Positions 46,095 to 57,650 of a stretch of 64,000 nt of DNA are shown one piece after another. The first letter of the stretch is position 1. Each line of letters opens with the position of its first letter. Under the pieces are notes generated by a model, which was not told the origin of the DNA, did no database searches, and saw nothing but the letters and a program-made list of their open reading frames with translations. This DNA is from Lycorma delicatula. Lineage: Eukaryota; Arthropoda; Insecta; Hemiptera; Fulgoridae. The position numbers and the translations under genes were made by a program. The DNA lies in contig NC_134456.1 in the NCBI RefSeq assembly GCF_047948215.1, positions 13,727,730-13,791,729 on the forward strand, in the 5' to 3' direction.

Positions 46095-46417
46095 TTCAGT
46101 TTGCTTACCCACCGGGTTGATCTAGTGGTTAACGCGTCTTCCCAAATCAGCTGATTTGGAAGTCGAGAGTTACAGCGTTCAAGTCCTAGTAAAGCCAGTT
46201 ATTTTTACACGGATTTGAATAGTAGATCATGGATACCGGTGTTCTTTGGCGGTCGGGTTTCAATTAACCACACATCTCAGGAACGGTCGAACTGAGAATG
46301 TACAAGACTACACTTCATTTACACTCACACATATCATCCTCATTCATCCTCTGAAGAATTATCTAAACGGTAGTTACCGGAGGCTAAACAGGAAAAAAGA
46401 AAGATTCAGTTTGCTTA
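46095..46417 (+). mobile_element. SINE-A copy, full-length, with 13-bp target duplication
   Basis: TTCAGTTTGCTTA flanks the element at 46095-46107 and 46405-46417. The head holds the A-box-like GATCTAGTGGTTAACGCG and B-box-like AGCGTTCAAGTCC. The body and GGCTAAACAGG tail are intact. It is one of the best-preserved copies and shows the full unit (about 297 bp). Confidence 0.95.
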
Positions 46418-47275
46418 TAAGTTGGAAGTAAACAAACTGCGCGTACGAGTGTTCAGGCGGCCGATTCACAAGCATCTCCTGTAAATCCTCGTACATATAA
46501 AAAAAAACTACGCAATGTTAATATTCAGTAACCGCGTGGCATTATATTTTACAAATATTATATATATATATTTTTAATTTAAATAAATAAATTATACGGT
46601 TATTAATGTAAGTAATGATTATTGTGTTGTGTATAGATAAAGCCGCGTTGTGATCGGCACTGGTACAAGGGTCGTGACTCGAAGAACATGAAGAAATCAC
46701 TAACACAAACGCAATATTTGTTTATTCTTCACTATACAAGCTAACTGAGTACATTATAAAAAAACGGAATGAATACTTTTTTTTTGAATACTATACCTAA
46801 TTAGTCTTTAAAATTATAAATTTAAATTGATAAATGTTTTCGCAATCACGTGCCATTCAATTCATGGTGTGATTAGAAATTTACCGCAGATTTATTATTA
46901 TAAGTGTCTGAAGAAAATGATTTTTATTCTTCTTAAGAAATCAGTTTGACTAAATTCAAAAATTGTCAACGAGATAAAAAATTAAATAATTTATTTTATT
47001 CGTTTTGTGTTTTTTATGCAATAATTTGGCTTTAACAAAATAATTGTAGGTATAGCTTTGATTCATTTAATGGATTTGTTCTTTACGAATATAAAGGTGG
47101 ATGATTACAGACGATTGACTACGATTAAGTTCCTGGAATTTGTACAAATATATACGCTTTAACAAATTTTATCACTGTGTACGTTGGGTATTCCAACTCA
47201 TCATGATAAAGGCGATTGTTTTAATGTAGATGATATGTTTATTTTAAGAATGTAAAGCTACAGTTCATGTAAAAT
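46418..47275. other. AT-rich spacer
   Basis: Nothing recognised. Confidence 0.5.
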
Positions 47276-47277
47276 CT

Positions 47278-48171
47278 AAAGGCGGGTCCCTCCTACAAGC
47301 TGCCTCTACTTGCCTCCTCTGTTCCACTCCTATAACCCGGCATGAGAAACACGTACTATTGGTTGCGACAAAAGTAAGACCTCAAAATGACACGTTTTAT
47401 CATTTTTATTTTTTTATAATTTTTTATTCTACCATTTTCATTTATTTTCGATTTATTTATTTATTTAAATTTGTCGTTTAATTAATTTATTTCATCTTAT
47501 ATGTATTTATTCGAGCTACTATATAGATTATTTACTATGAAATCATTTTATGTTTTACGTTTATAAAATAGTACGGATTAACGTTTTAAATAATTAGATT
47601 AATTTTACGTTTATTATAGTACAAACTTAATATCTCTGTAGTATTTATAATTTTTTTAGAATAAATTTAATAATAATATAATTTTTTTTGTACAATTTAA
47701 TATTTTTATTTTGTAGTTTTGTAGGCCTACAAAGTTCAAAAGAAAATTATTATTGATGCGTACGTGCTATTTAGAAATAATTTTCGTAAATAACTACACC
47801 AATTCAAAGAAAATCATAACATTATAGCGTATATTAAATAAAGAACTCGTTTCATATACTTTTGTTTTACGTCGTTGTTTATTTATAGCAAAACCTTAAT
47901 TTATCTTATTTGAAATAAACAAATATATTCAATAAATAAATAAATTACTTCGTATACATCTTGAACAAAATAATTTTATTGTAATAAATTACCAGAACAT
48001 ATTTCGTTACTATAATAGTAACGTCATAATTAGATACGGTGCAAGTCATTGCAAATTAAGTGATGCGACTTTTGAAATACAACTTCGGCTGCCTATATAA
48101 TATGAGAAGTCCCCGAGTGATGGTAAGAGCAGTGGAGGGGATGCCATAGCGTACTGCGGACCCGCCTTTTG
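47278..48171. repeat. possible short-TIR element
   Basis: AAAGGCGGGTCC at about 47279-47290 is the inverse of GGACCCGCCTTT at about 48159-48170. The interior is very AT-rich with no gene. Twelve matching bases over about 900 bp could be chance in part, though the GC-rich ends against the AT-rich interior are suggestive. Confidence 0.35.
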
Positions 48172-48244
48172 ATAACTCGTACGAACACTATAACAAGCAA
48201 GATCCAGTGTTTGAACATCTTTGATATCAAAAGTTATAACTTGT

Positions 48245-48720
48245 TACTTATCCTTTAAATTCTGAACCAACAATCTCTATAGGATTTAAATCCGGATAGT
48301 ATGGAGGTAGTCGGTGAACGTCATGCCCTTTTTTGTCAAATTTAGTCCAACACATAGGCTGTAAACTTTTTCCTGTTTGCTTTTTATCAATTCGTACAAG
48401 TGGTTTCTGCATCGAGGAAGAATGACGAACAGAAGAATGCTTCTGCAACCGCTTTTTCATATCTTCTTTTCTTGAAATTGTTGATTTTTCTTAAACAGCA
48501 TTTTGATAGGGTGCGTTGTCAGATATTACCACAGAATTAACGGGAAGGTTTAGAATTAACATCTCTTCTGTCCATTTTAGGTAATTATTCACTTTCATTA
48601 CCCTTTGTAATCGCTACTTTTTAAAAACTTGCTTATTAAGTAAGGTTTGTTATAAAACCCATCTCTCCTCCGGCATTACTATAAGTCTGCTGCCTTTTTA
48701 AATAGGAACTTTCAGCCGTC
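48245..48720 (-). pseudogene. Tc1-like DDE transposase relic (C-terminal half)
   Basis: On the minus strand from about 48700: NAGGEMGFI near 48675, then NYLKWTEEMLILNLPVNSVV and ISDNAPYQNAV (48590-48500), which holds the second catalytic Asp. After a stop, MKKRLQKHSSVRHSSS continues to PMCWTKFDKKGHDVHRLPPY and YPDLNPIEIVGSEFKG (48345-48248), which carries the catalytic Glu of a DDE_3-type transposase. Sequence up to about 49330 may hold the decayed N-terminal half, but I could not read it. Stops and frameshifts show it is dead. It differs from the DUF4817-type relics in having LNPIE. Confidence 0.8.
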
Positions 48721-49389
48721 CCCTGAATCACTACACCACAATTTATTTGTAGTGCGAGAAGATAATATATATTACGCTTCAAGGTACATTATCAGCCTAT
48801 TTTCGGTTCTATATTTTTTTTTACGGCAGTCAGATACTGAATCCGTTTAGACAATGTCATAGTGTTCAGCGAGAATCTTCCTGTTATTTTTGGGTTTTCT
48901 CCACCTAAAACCTAATTATTTTATTATTCTCAAATTCGTTTCTTTTTTCGAATAACTAATGTCATTTGTAACATTATCTTTTTCATCGTCGGCAATTTTT
49001 TATGAATTTCTTGAAATTCGTTTATAATCCTCACCACTTACTTGTCAAAGTCATTTAGTCCCGTCGCAGTAGAGAAAGAAGTCTCCGCCGGATTTTCGGC
49101 TAATTTTTCTAGCGACCGCTTTTTCTCTTTTCTAACTCTTTGGACTCGGGATTACGACACCCCAAACGCAACTGTTGTTCTTTCTTCACATCTTTTAATG
49201 TGAATCAGGTGTTTACCTTCTCTTTACGACTTAGGAAATCGATCACCTTCTTTTTTCATCAACTTATACACTAAATATTATTTCCCGAGTCTGCCGTTTT
49301 AGTTTTTTTTTGTTTTGTACGGTAGACTTCAATCATAATAATAAAAAACCGAAGATAGACAAATAAAATGGTAGACCGAATTAAAGGAG
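48721..49389. other. probable decayed N-terminal part of the Tc1-like element
   Basis: The composition is like that of the relic on its left, but no motif is readable. Confidence 0.3.
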
Positions 49390-49418
49390 AGAGCATTTGT
49401 GGTTTGCACAAATGCTCT
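49390..49418. repeat. perfect 12-bp hairpin
   Basis: AGAGCATTTGTG and CACAAATGCTCT flank a 5-nt loop. It is not associated with any gene end. Confidence 0.9.
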
Positions 49419-49842
49419 TACAGGATTAACAAATACAAGACAAGTAGTTAATTGGACTATACTCGAGAATTCAATAACCTAGGCTTATAGGTAATTATTT
49501 AGTTTTTCGTTGGCCTGCTGTATTTGAAAACTATGAGCACATTAGCAAACAATATAGCTGTATGTTTTTTGATACGATTCTGAGAAAGGTTGTCGACTCG
49601 TTTCCTGTGTTATAATACTTGGCTTGTGTGTTTTAATTTTTACAAAAAATAAAATCACGGTAGATTGTAAAGTATGTATATACTGCTTATGTCAGATAAT
49701 TATAATGATATGTAATTTAGCGTTTGTTTATTGACGTAATTATAATACTCGTTGAGAATAGGCCTACGTTTTTATAGCGTTTAAAAAATACACCGCATCA
49801 TTTCTTTTTATAGCAAAACAATTATTTTTTTAAGTACTGCTG
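49419..49842. other. AT-rich spacer
   Basis: Nothing recognised. Confidence 0.5.
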
Positions 49843-49925
49843 GACCTGGCAATACTTCGCTGTCGCTAAATTTGTATAAATTAAATAAATTTTGTATTAT
49901 ATTTGACAAATTACATTACGAAAAT
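49843..49925 (+). repeat. fragment of the 'ctagcagaccc' repeat
   Basis: CTGGACCTGGCAATACTTCG followed by CTGTCGCTAAATTTGTAT resembles the starts at 56155 and 58181. Confidence 0.6.
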
Positions 49926-50364
49926 AATAATATGTACAATATTAATTAATTGTATTTCGATTAAATAAATGAAATTGCAAGCCGTGTTCAATTTCAGAAT
50001 TATAATGAAATGCAATACGATGAAGTGTTACTAATTGATGTAATCGATAATTTTTACGTTCCGGTGTTGATCCTGTAGGCCGTAACTGTGATATATGTAA
50101 TCTATGTCGTTCATTTTGTTCTGCTATTTCTTTTCTGTTTCATTTCTTCTATATACTTTCATTCTCTTTGCTCGAATTGTGTGTCGGCCAATATTTTGTA
50201 TTAATATTATTTACGATTTTTTTTTTTTACATTATTGTAACTTAAGAAAACAATAAATCGTACCGTACTAATTCACTATTAACGTTCTTTCTTTCTTCTT
50301 ATGACCCCCGGAATATTTACTTCAGTTCAAACTTCACCAATCTCGCTATTATATAAATCATAAA
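49926..50364. other. AT-rich spacer
   Basis: Nothing recognised. Confidence 0.5.
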
Positions 50365-50795
50365 AAAATCTAATGTGGCCACCACATGACTTTCTTGTAC
50401 ACCTATTAAATTACATATGCACTTTTTTAAAAGTACATAAAATTTTATTTCATTAATAACTTTTTTTTTTATCTTTTTATTGTATTATTATTTATTGTAA
50501 TTTTTTTTTACAATATATTAAAAAAAGAAAAGAAAAAAAGGAAATGAAATCGGATTTGAACCGATGTGCCTTCCCCTTGTGATCCAAATATTTCATTAAT
50601 TAAAATTTTATTTGGCTGTAACTCTGTAACCGATGAAAATAAGTACCACTTATGATATATCGTTGAAAAACACTCGGTGAGGGCTTACTACTGCAGTTAA
50701 GAAAAAGTCCAAAATCCGAATTGTTTTGGATTTTTTGGAATCTTTTGGTCCGGTCGACCAGTAATCAAAAGGGTAGTTTTTGAGTTATTAGGGCA
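50365..50795 (+). repeat. family E repeat, 5' part
   Basis: Matches 29930-30400 in order: GTGGCCACCACATGAC, ACTTTCTTGTAC (the terminal inverted motif with one change), GTACATAAAATTTTATTT, a GATTTGAACCGATG tRNA-like B-box on the opposite strand, ATTAAAATTTTATTTGGC and GTTGAAAAACACTC. It stops near 50795 without the terminal hairpin, so the 3' part is lost. Confidence 0.8.
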
Positions 50796-52585
50796 CACAC
50801 AAGACGAAGATTGTCTTTTATTTACACGTATGTAGGTAAACAGCAGAATTAGAAAATATTTAAATGTAATCCGTAATAATATTTATTAACATAAAATAAT
50901 TTAAAAGAAAATAATTGTTTTCTGCGCGTGAAAATTAAACTGAACGTTTTCAATTTGGATAACAAGTACTGGTACTAGCTGTCGTAGGCCAAGCTTCAAG
51001 ATTCATTGCGGCAGTTTGTTTGGAATGTGCAGATATATGTATTTTTACTTTTTAGGTTTTTCAATCGGGTTATTCTCTTAAGCTTTCGTTCGAAAATCTG
51101 CTACTCTGAATATCACATCGGCATCGGTATACTCGTATATGTCGTATCGTAGGCAAAGATATGACGATTCATTTGTAATCCAATTACGGCGATAAATGTT
51201 CAAACAGTCTGAACAGACAACGTAATTTTCCTTTAATAAAATGTTCAATTTCAGTTATGTAGGAAAACTTATAACTTAACCGTCAGAGCTTTTTTTATAC
51301 CTTCGATGGTAGATCATAATTACACATCACCTACCGATTTTTGGTAAACCTTTCTTCTCTTGTTTAATTTCGTGGGTTTAACTTTTACCCTGTTGTGTTC
51401 ATTTCGTAAATGCTGGGACTTGTAAAGTCAGTGATATCTGGTTGAGGGCTGTCCAATCTACCCGGTTCGTTGGCTAAACTAACGACTTAAATTTTTAACA
51501 GGTAAGTCTTAGGCCTCCTGATACTTTAATAAGTACAAAATACAGTTCAGTTGATATTTTATTTTAAATCCTATGCGATCTTTTAAGTACGATTTTAAAT
51601 AAATATTCTGTAATCTCAATGTTTCCGGTTGAAATAATGAGCCTCTGGTTAGACTACAATTTTTGACGTTTCGTGACAAAAATATAAAAGAATAAGATTT
51701 AACAATAAGTCGTTTCGTTGTATTCATTATTCTGTAATACCATCTTTTCTTTTTATTAATACTTATATTACAATAGAATAATTTACTGTACTTTTTTAAT
51801 ATCACGCCTATTACTTCAAGGTCATTTAATTTAAAAGAATTAGTATTTTGTTCGTGTTTGTTTTGCACTCTGTTTAAATTATAGTTTTTGATACTCTTAG
51901 GTTCGTATATTAATTTTTTGTTGTTGATGTTTCTAAATTTTTATATTTATTTAGTTTACCCGGGAGGTAATAGTAATAATAAATGTAGCAAGTCGTAAAA
52001 TGTGAAATCATAATCACGTTAAACTAAATTAATATATATTTTTACGGCGATATAATAAAAATGAGTAACTCGGTGTTGCAATAAAGAAATAAAAAACTAA
52101 CGAACTTGTTAAAAGTGCTTGTTATTTAATCTTAAGGAATGATAATAATGTTTTAAAAGGGAAGTGTGAGTAATTGATGTTTTACTACGTTCCATATATG
52201 TATATATTACATACATACCGTTTTATCTGTTTTAGTCCAATCTCTTTTCTAATTTTACGCTAAAATTTTTAAATTTGTAAATTAAATTAAGATATTTTCA
52301 GGGCTACATTTTGTGATATCGTTTATAAAATAAAATTTCATAATCCAGTTTCAAGGTTTGTTGAATTAATTTTTCACCGATTGCTTCATGACTCACCGCT
52401 GATGATAAAAAACACTTCCCTTATCTTTTACAGATTAAAATAAATGCTTTAAAAAAAAGTTGACGACGCAGTTGTAAGGACTGCGGGTTGTTTCTGATAT
52501 ACAGTTTACACGTACAACTTAATTAAAAATATTTATAATTTTATTTAAATATAATATTTTTTTGTTTATTTGATTCGACGGTTTT
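50796..52585. other. AT-rich stretch with one unrecognised open frame
   Basis: The minus-strand frame 51868-51509 (119 codons) translates to a lysine- and leucine-rich chain with no family motif. No homologous copy is visible elsewhere in the window, so I do not call a gene. Confidence 0.4.
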
Positions 52586-52587
52586 AA

Positions 52588-53310
52588 TTAAAGCGCGTGC
52601 GCATACCGTATTTAATTCGCGCGGGTCTGACGGTACTAACGGCGACTGTGGACGTTAACTAATGTAATTTTACAACTTGTGTAGAACAGATTTCCCTTAT
52701 AAGGTCGGCAGACGTACAGCCGTGAGGCTTAACGCACCAGGTACCGAGTTAACCGGACGTTCGAGTTCGAGACCCGGCCAGACCTATTCTCATTTTTACG
52801 CTTTAAATATTATTCATTTATTTAATTCTACCGCTCACCTGTGGCATCACAACATAGCAGATGATTACAACAACATATTTTTGGGTGGGGGAACGATTTT
52901 GCAAAAAAAACTTTGCAGTGCCTAAGAAAAATATGACCTTAATTAGGCAAAATGTCGAGATAATGCGGGTGACATTATTCTACAGCCTTACCCCCTCGAT
53001 CTTTTCAGTTGAAAATTTAACGGCATCAGTGCTCCATATTTAGAAGTAATCTGACCAAGTTGGTCAAAATCGGTACAGTAGTTTTGGAGATATAAGGTGA
53101 TTTACAGGCCGACACCGAACACGAACGTAGGTACAAACAACACGTACGAGCCAATAACATCCGGAAAATTTCCATCCGGTTTTTTGGTTTCCTTATGTGT
53201 CAAAACGTCAAGATCCGGTTAAAACAGCATTTTCCCAAATTGGGCCGATTACAATACTTTCCCTTCTAAACCTATAGTGCTATATAGACGGGAAAATAAT
53301 ACATGAATAA
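52588..53310 (+). repeat. family D hairpin-ended, tRNA-like repeat (copy 2)
   Basis: Inverse counterpart of 13826-14535. It starts near GCGCGTGCGCATACCG, then carries a tRNA-like region at about 52704-52790 (A-box-like CGTGAGGCTTAACGCA, B-box-like GTTCGAGTTCGAGACC). The body includes TGACCAAGTTGGTCAAAATC and a variable region (ACGTACGAGCC-type). It ends TTACAATACTTTCCCTTCTA with a terminal stem-loop (53264-53296, TTTCCC with GGGAAA). The tRNA-like part and terminal hairpin lie in the same orientation. The small open frames inside are accidental. Confidence 0.7.
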
Positions 53311-54019
53311 TAATATTATGATTTAATTACATACTTACCTCAAAGTACATTCGTTTTCTGATTTAAAAAAAAAATCGTTGGATTTTTTTATTTTTCAACG
53401 TTTCATGGTTTGGATACTGAAATAGAATGTTAGTTACAATCTTTTCTTTTTAAGAGTGCGCAGATGTGTATCTATGTTACATGTTTGGGTTTGGTTTCTA
53501 TTCGAGTTTGAATCGTATGAACGATTTAGTATAATCTTGAATTTTGGTGCGAGAGCTTATGTATCAGAATAACTGGGTTATTATATTTTGGGAAAAAGTT
53601 AGGTGAAAGGATAAGCTGATATTTTTTTAAAGCAAAGATTTCACAGAAACACAACCCTAAAAATTTTATTTTTAAGGACTTTTAATTGTTTTCAACCCTT
53701 ATGTCAGGTTTCGAGTGTACTACTTCGTCATTAATAATAATAGTTATAAAAATTGTGATATAATAAACGTGAAAACTATAATTCTAACGTCTCATACGGA
53801 ATGCGTACCGAGATAATTTTCAGGCAAATAAAGGGGTATTAAATGAAGACCAGATCTATTTCTGAAAAAGCATTAGTAACCGCAGGTTATCTGACTCTCA
53901 AGCTAACTTTAGAAAACAGTCTGAAAAACAATTATGCCATTTACATGATTTTTGTAGATAGATCTACAGAATTAGCGGTTTGATAGTGTGATATGAAATA
54001 AAATGTTTAAAATTTTAAA
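53311..54019. other. AT-rich spacer
   Basis: Nothing recognised. Confidence 0.5.
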
Positions 54020-54700
54020 AAAATTCGTTGTAACTCACATCGACCCAGACTCCAATTTTCTCTTCGTGTAAAAATTGTTTCTGTAATTCATGGGGGTTAG
54101 TTGTCGACCGCAAGCCTGTATTTTGTGAATGAATATACCCTCGCAGTTGAAACCACGCTTTATCTGTAAACAACGTAATGTCGAGGATACGTACGGAATT
54201 TTGGTCGATAATACGTTTAAACCGTTGACAATGATTTAGTCTTTTGGCATGATCTGTAGGTTTCAGTTTTTGAACGCACATTATTTTTGCAGGAGGAAAG
54301 TTTCAGTTCTTTTGTTACAGCTTTATATGCGGTAGTTTTGATATTTTGCTGCCGTCCTAACGTACGCTTTGACTTAGATGGACCTTCGGCCATAGCATCC
54401 GAATTATCAAAACAGCTTCTGTTTGTTTTGTTTAGATGGTCTTCCACTTCTATCGGCGTTTCAACAGAGTCTGTTGCCCGAAATTTTTCGATAATAGTTC
54501 AAACTGCACTGCGGTGTGGAACAGGAGTATTTGGAAACTTTTCAGAGACTTATGCTTCGGTATATCTTGTCACCTTCACAAAAGACGTTTCAACGAGAAA
54601 ACTGCGTTCCTCTACTGAAAGAACCGTTACGTTTCTCGCAACTGTTGATTCCGATAAACAAAACAACATGAAACGCGTTCAATCACAACTCAACAACTGA
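54020..54700 (-). pseudogene. Tc1/mariner-superfamily transposase relic, N-terminal part to first catalytic Asp
   Basis: On the minus strand the frame at 54281-54015 reads MCVQKLKPTDHAKRLNHCQR, then DITLFTDKAWFQLRGYIHSQ and NTGLRS...NPHELQ, ending EKIGVWVDVSYNEFF. This matches the family block 'FTDEAWFHLxGYvNSQN' (first catalytic Asp) and 'KVGVWCAVS'. Upstream (54447-54300) gives KTTAYKAVTKELKLS-type HTH sequence, and 54690-54560 gives the N-terminus in other frames. The second and third catalytic residues are absent, so the copy is truncated. It is related to 22840-23834 and 42150-43057. The plus-strand frame at 54287-54700 is a shadow of it. Confidence 0.75.
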
Positions 54701-56154
54701 CGTAGCCCAACGATAGGGCGACAATGTAACGCCGAAAGAACAGCATGCACTACATAATTCTGAAGCGTACTGCACAGCGACTTGCAGAACGCCTGTACAA
54801 AAATGTATCGAATGTTATATTTAAATAACTTCGTTTTTTATTTTATTATTTTAGGTAGTGAAATTTATATTCCCATCTCAGGGACACAAAACAGGCTGTA
54901 CTTGCAGTTTGTACACATGCGCACACATATTTTTAAATATTTTAGTTAAAATTTGATTTATTTTGCTTTATTTTAAATATATTTTGAGCTAATTGGTTTT
55001 TATACTTTCGATTTTATCGTTTAATTCTGAGGGATCCTTTATTTTCGCCGTTATTTTTATCTACGTACCGTTATTAACAAAATGTTACTTTGTATGTTTT
55101 AGTAATTATCTTCTTTATAGCAAATTTCGAAAATGGTGAGGAAATCGAAAGAAAGCGAAGCCTGGGTGATTTTCTAAAAACCCATAAAATTTTCTACAAA
55201 ATGTAATTTTCTCGGCTTTGATAGCGTTCTTAGTTCCGAAGTTATTAACATTCAAATTTGAAAATTGGTGCACAACTGTTTTTTTCTTTATCTTTTTGTG
55301 GTGTGTCACCATTTCATCTTTTCTTCTCTCACCCTTTTCCACCTCATTTTCGGTCACACTTGTTCAATGTTAGACTACAAAAAAACCCTGCAACTTGACC
55401 TTCAAACAGCATCCAGAACTGCCGAAACTGAGGATCAAACGAACGTCGAAGAGCTCAAGCTATACGTCAAGTACGCGCACGAAGCCGCGGGTAGCTAGTA
55501 GTTTTTCTACTTCGAAAATTTAATTTTAAAAAATCCAGTTATGAGAGGAAATTGTTAAATCGATTATAAAATTTTCTAACCGGAACAAATTTATAGAATT
55601 ATTTTTTATCGTTAGTACAGTACCTTTAAGTGTGTCTTATAACTCAATATATACTATATTTAATTTTGAATTATAGTTACTATGAATGGACGTTAATAAT
55701 TAACCCGGTTTTGGTTAGTTGGCTTGTAAAACACGCGTGAAAATAAAAATGTTTTTTACGTTATTAAAAAAAGCATTCTGGTGGAGAAGAAATCCGGGAA
55801 AGCGTGCTACGGAATTATTGAAAGAATTTATTTTTCCTATTTATTCTTTTAACTCATTCTGTCCTTCCGGGTAAACCTTGCGATAAATTTATCGTAGTTT
55901 TCCATTATCTAAGATGACTTAAAATTTTGCTTTTAGATTTATCACGGTGACAGGGTGATAATCGGTCATTACTGTTCGTTAATTAATTGCTAAATTATAA
56001 ATTTTATTATGAGGTATATAGTAAAACAAAATTTGTTTACTTCAGTAAACTGTGATGTCGTAGGATCAATCACACCTGATTTTTGCTTTCGGGTTTACTT
56101 TTAGTTTAAATACCGTTATCCATTAATAAAAGCGCATTTTCTTTTATAAATATT
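54701..56154. other. mixed spacer; possible repeat end near 55495
   Basis: GAAGCCGCGGGTAGCTAGTA at about 55483-55502 looks like the end of a common arthropod repeat (as in elements ending CGCGGGxAACAGCTAGT). No element start was found, and the open frame at 55265-55498 is probably part of that repeat. Confidence 0.35.
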
Positions 56155-56400
56155 ACTAGCAGACCCGGCGATGCTTCGCTGTTGCTAGATTTAAGTATAT
56201 GTATACATTAAATGAACGCGATTGAAATTTTTATAAAACATTAAAAAACAGAACATTACGAAACTTCACAAAATTTAACCTTTCATTTTTCCCTTTATCC
56301 CGTTTTCAATTTTTCTTTATTCCTGTACGTAAATCGGTCCAATAGTTTTTTAGTCTATAGCGGACAGACATACGAACATTGCCTTTTATATATATATAGA
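56155..56400 (+). repeat. 'ctagcagaccc' repeat, copy 1
   Basis: Starts CTAGCAGACCCGGCGATGCT, TCGCTGTTGCTAGA. The body includes AACTTCACAAAATTTAACCT, and it ends AAATCGGTCCAATAGTTTTT, CGGACAGACATACGAAC and a (TA)n run. The start and body recur at 58181. Confidence 0.7.
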
Positions 56401-56439
56401 AGAAGAAAGTCTTTTTATATATTTGTTTTTTTCGTAAAT

Positions 56440-56715
56440 ATATCGATAACGGTATCACCTAGCGGGTATAGTTTTTTGCCAAAATGTTTCTTTCCACATA
56501 ACTAATACATATTCTGAATATGAGTCAAATCGGACCATAAAATTTTTCTAAATACCTCAACCCCACCGATACCTAGCGGGTCCATTTTTCACAAAAATGT
56601 TTCTTTTCGCGTAACTAATACATATTCTGAATATGAGCCAAATCGGACCATAAATACAATTTCTCGAAATATCTCGATCTCAGCGCCACCTAGCGGGTCC
56701 AAACTGTTTCAAAAA
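56440..56715 (+). repeat. three tandem units of about 115-120 bp
   Basis: Each unit has an ATATCTCGAT-like start and ACCTAGCGGGT. Units 1 and 2 also share ACTAATACATATTCTGAATA and CAAATCGGACCATAAA. Unit 3 (from about 56668) stops after the ACCTAGCGGGT block and enters unique sequence with a GCGGGCGCGCGC run. A second CTAGCGGACCCG-type start follows at 56823. Confidence 0.75.
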
Positions 56716-56822
56716 ACTTCGCGGGCGCGCGCACAACAACTCACCAAAGTTTCATCGCAATCGGATGAGTGGTATAGGAACACATACGGGACAAACAAGC
56801 AAACATTAATTTTTATATATAC

Positions 56823-57650
56823 ACTAGCGGACCCGACAGACGTTGTCGTGACGTGGCATTGTTCTTTAATAAATGCACAACACATAAATAAATATAAGTA
56901 ACTTATTTAAGTTAAAATTAGCAGGAATGTGGACGAAATTTCATTAATATGAGTATTAGTATGATATTATCAGTTTGTGATTGTTGTATTATTGTAATGG
57001 GTTTATTGATTAATTACGTGTAGTATGGTTAATATTTATTTTCACTAAATATTGAGATATCTGACGAAAATCGAAACGTCGTAAAATTAATAATTAGTCT
57101 AATTAATAAATTTCGGTACTTACGTATTAACGCCACCGCAGCTACAGCTTTATTTAAAAACAAAGTAGTCAATCGGATTTCGGTGGAAAATGAACAGTCT
57201 CTTTATTAATTTTAATAAATGGTTATTTATATTTATTTATTTTATTAACCAAACTTAACCTACGCTCGCTTCTCTCGCTAACCTTGACTAATTAACAGGA
57301 GTGTTTTGATTACTTAAATAATAAATAATTGCAATAATTACTGAATTTATTAAATAAATACTCAAAAAATTACGGTATTAATTAGTCAAGGTTAGCGAGC
57401 GTAGGTTAAGTAGTTAAATTATATTTACAAATAAATAAATATAAATAACCATTTATTAAAATTAATAAAGAGGCTGTTCATTTTCCACCGAAATCCGATT
57501 GACTACTTTGTTTTTAAATAAAGCTGTAGCTGCGGTGGCGTTAATACGTAAGTACCGAAATTATCATCCACGTTACTTCTAATTTTCACTTAACATCATT
57601 TTAAAAAAGTACCTCCTGCACTTTTTTTAAATTTAATAATTTTGAAGTTT
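56823..57650. mobile_element. foldback element (arms 57109-57294 and 57379-57562) with extended inner repeats
   Basis: The arms 57109-57294 and 57379-57562 are nearly perfect inverse copies (ATTTCGGTACTTACGTATTA, CGCCACCGCAGCTACAGC, CGATTGACT-type block, TAACCTACGCTCGC), separated by 84 bp. The pairing extends outward to TTAAGTTAAAATTAGCAGG at about 56916 and its inverse near 57577-57600, but the left side carries about 150 extra bases bounded by AAATTTC. No protein is encoded. It could be a Foldback/MITE element with an insertion in one arm. Confidence 0.8.

Noticed and set aside
49390..49418. Hairpin as a transcription terminator
   Set aside because: No T-run or gene upstream, and the context is eukaryotic.
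51509..51868. 119-codon minus-strand open frame
   Set aside because: No motif, no second copy, and length not exceptional for this amount of AT-rich sequence.
54287..54700. 137-codon plus-strand open frame
   Set aside because: Shadow of the transposase relic on the other strand.
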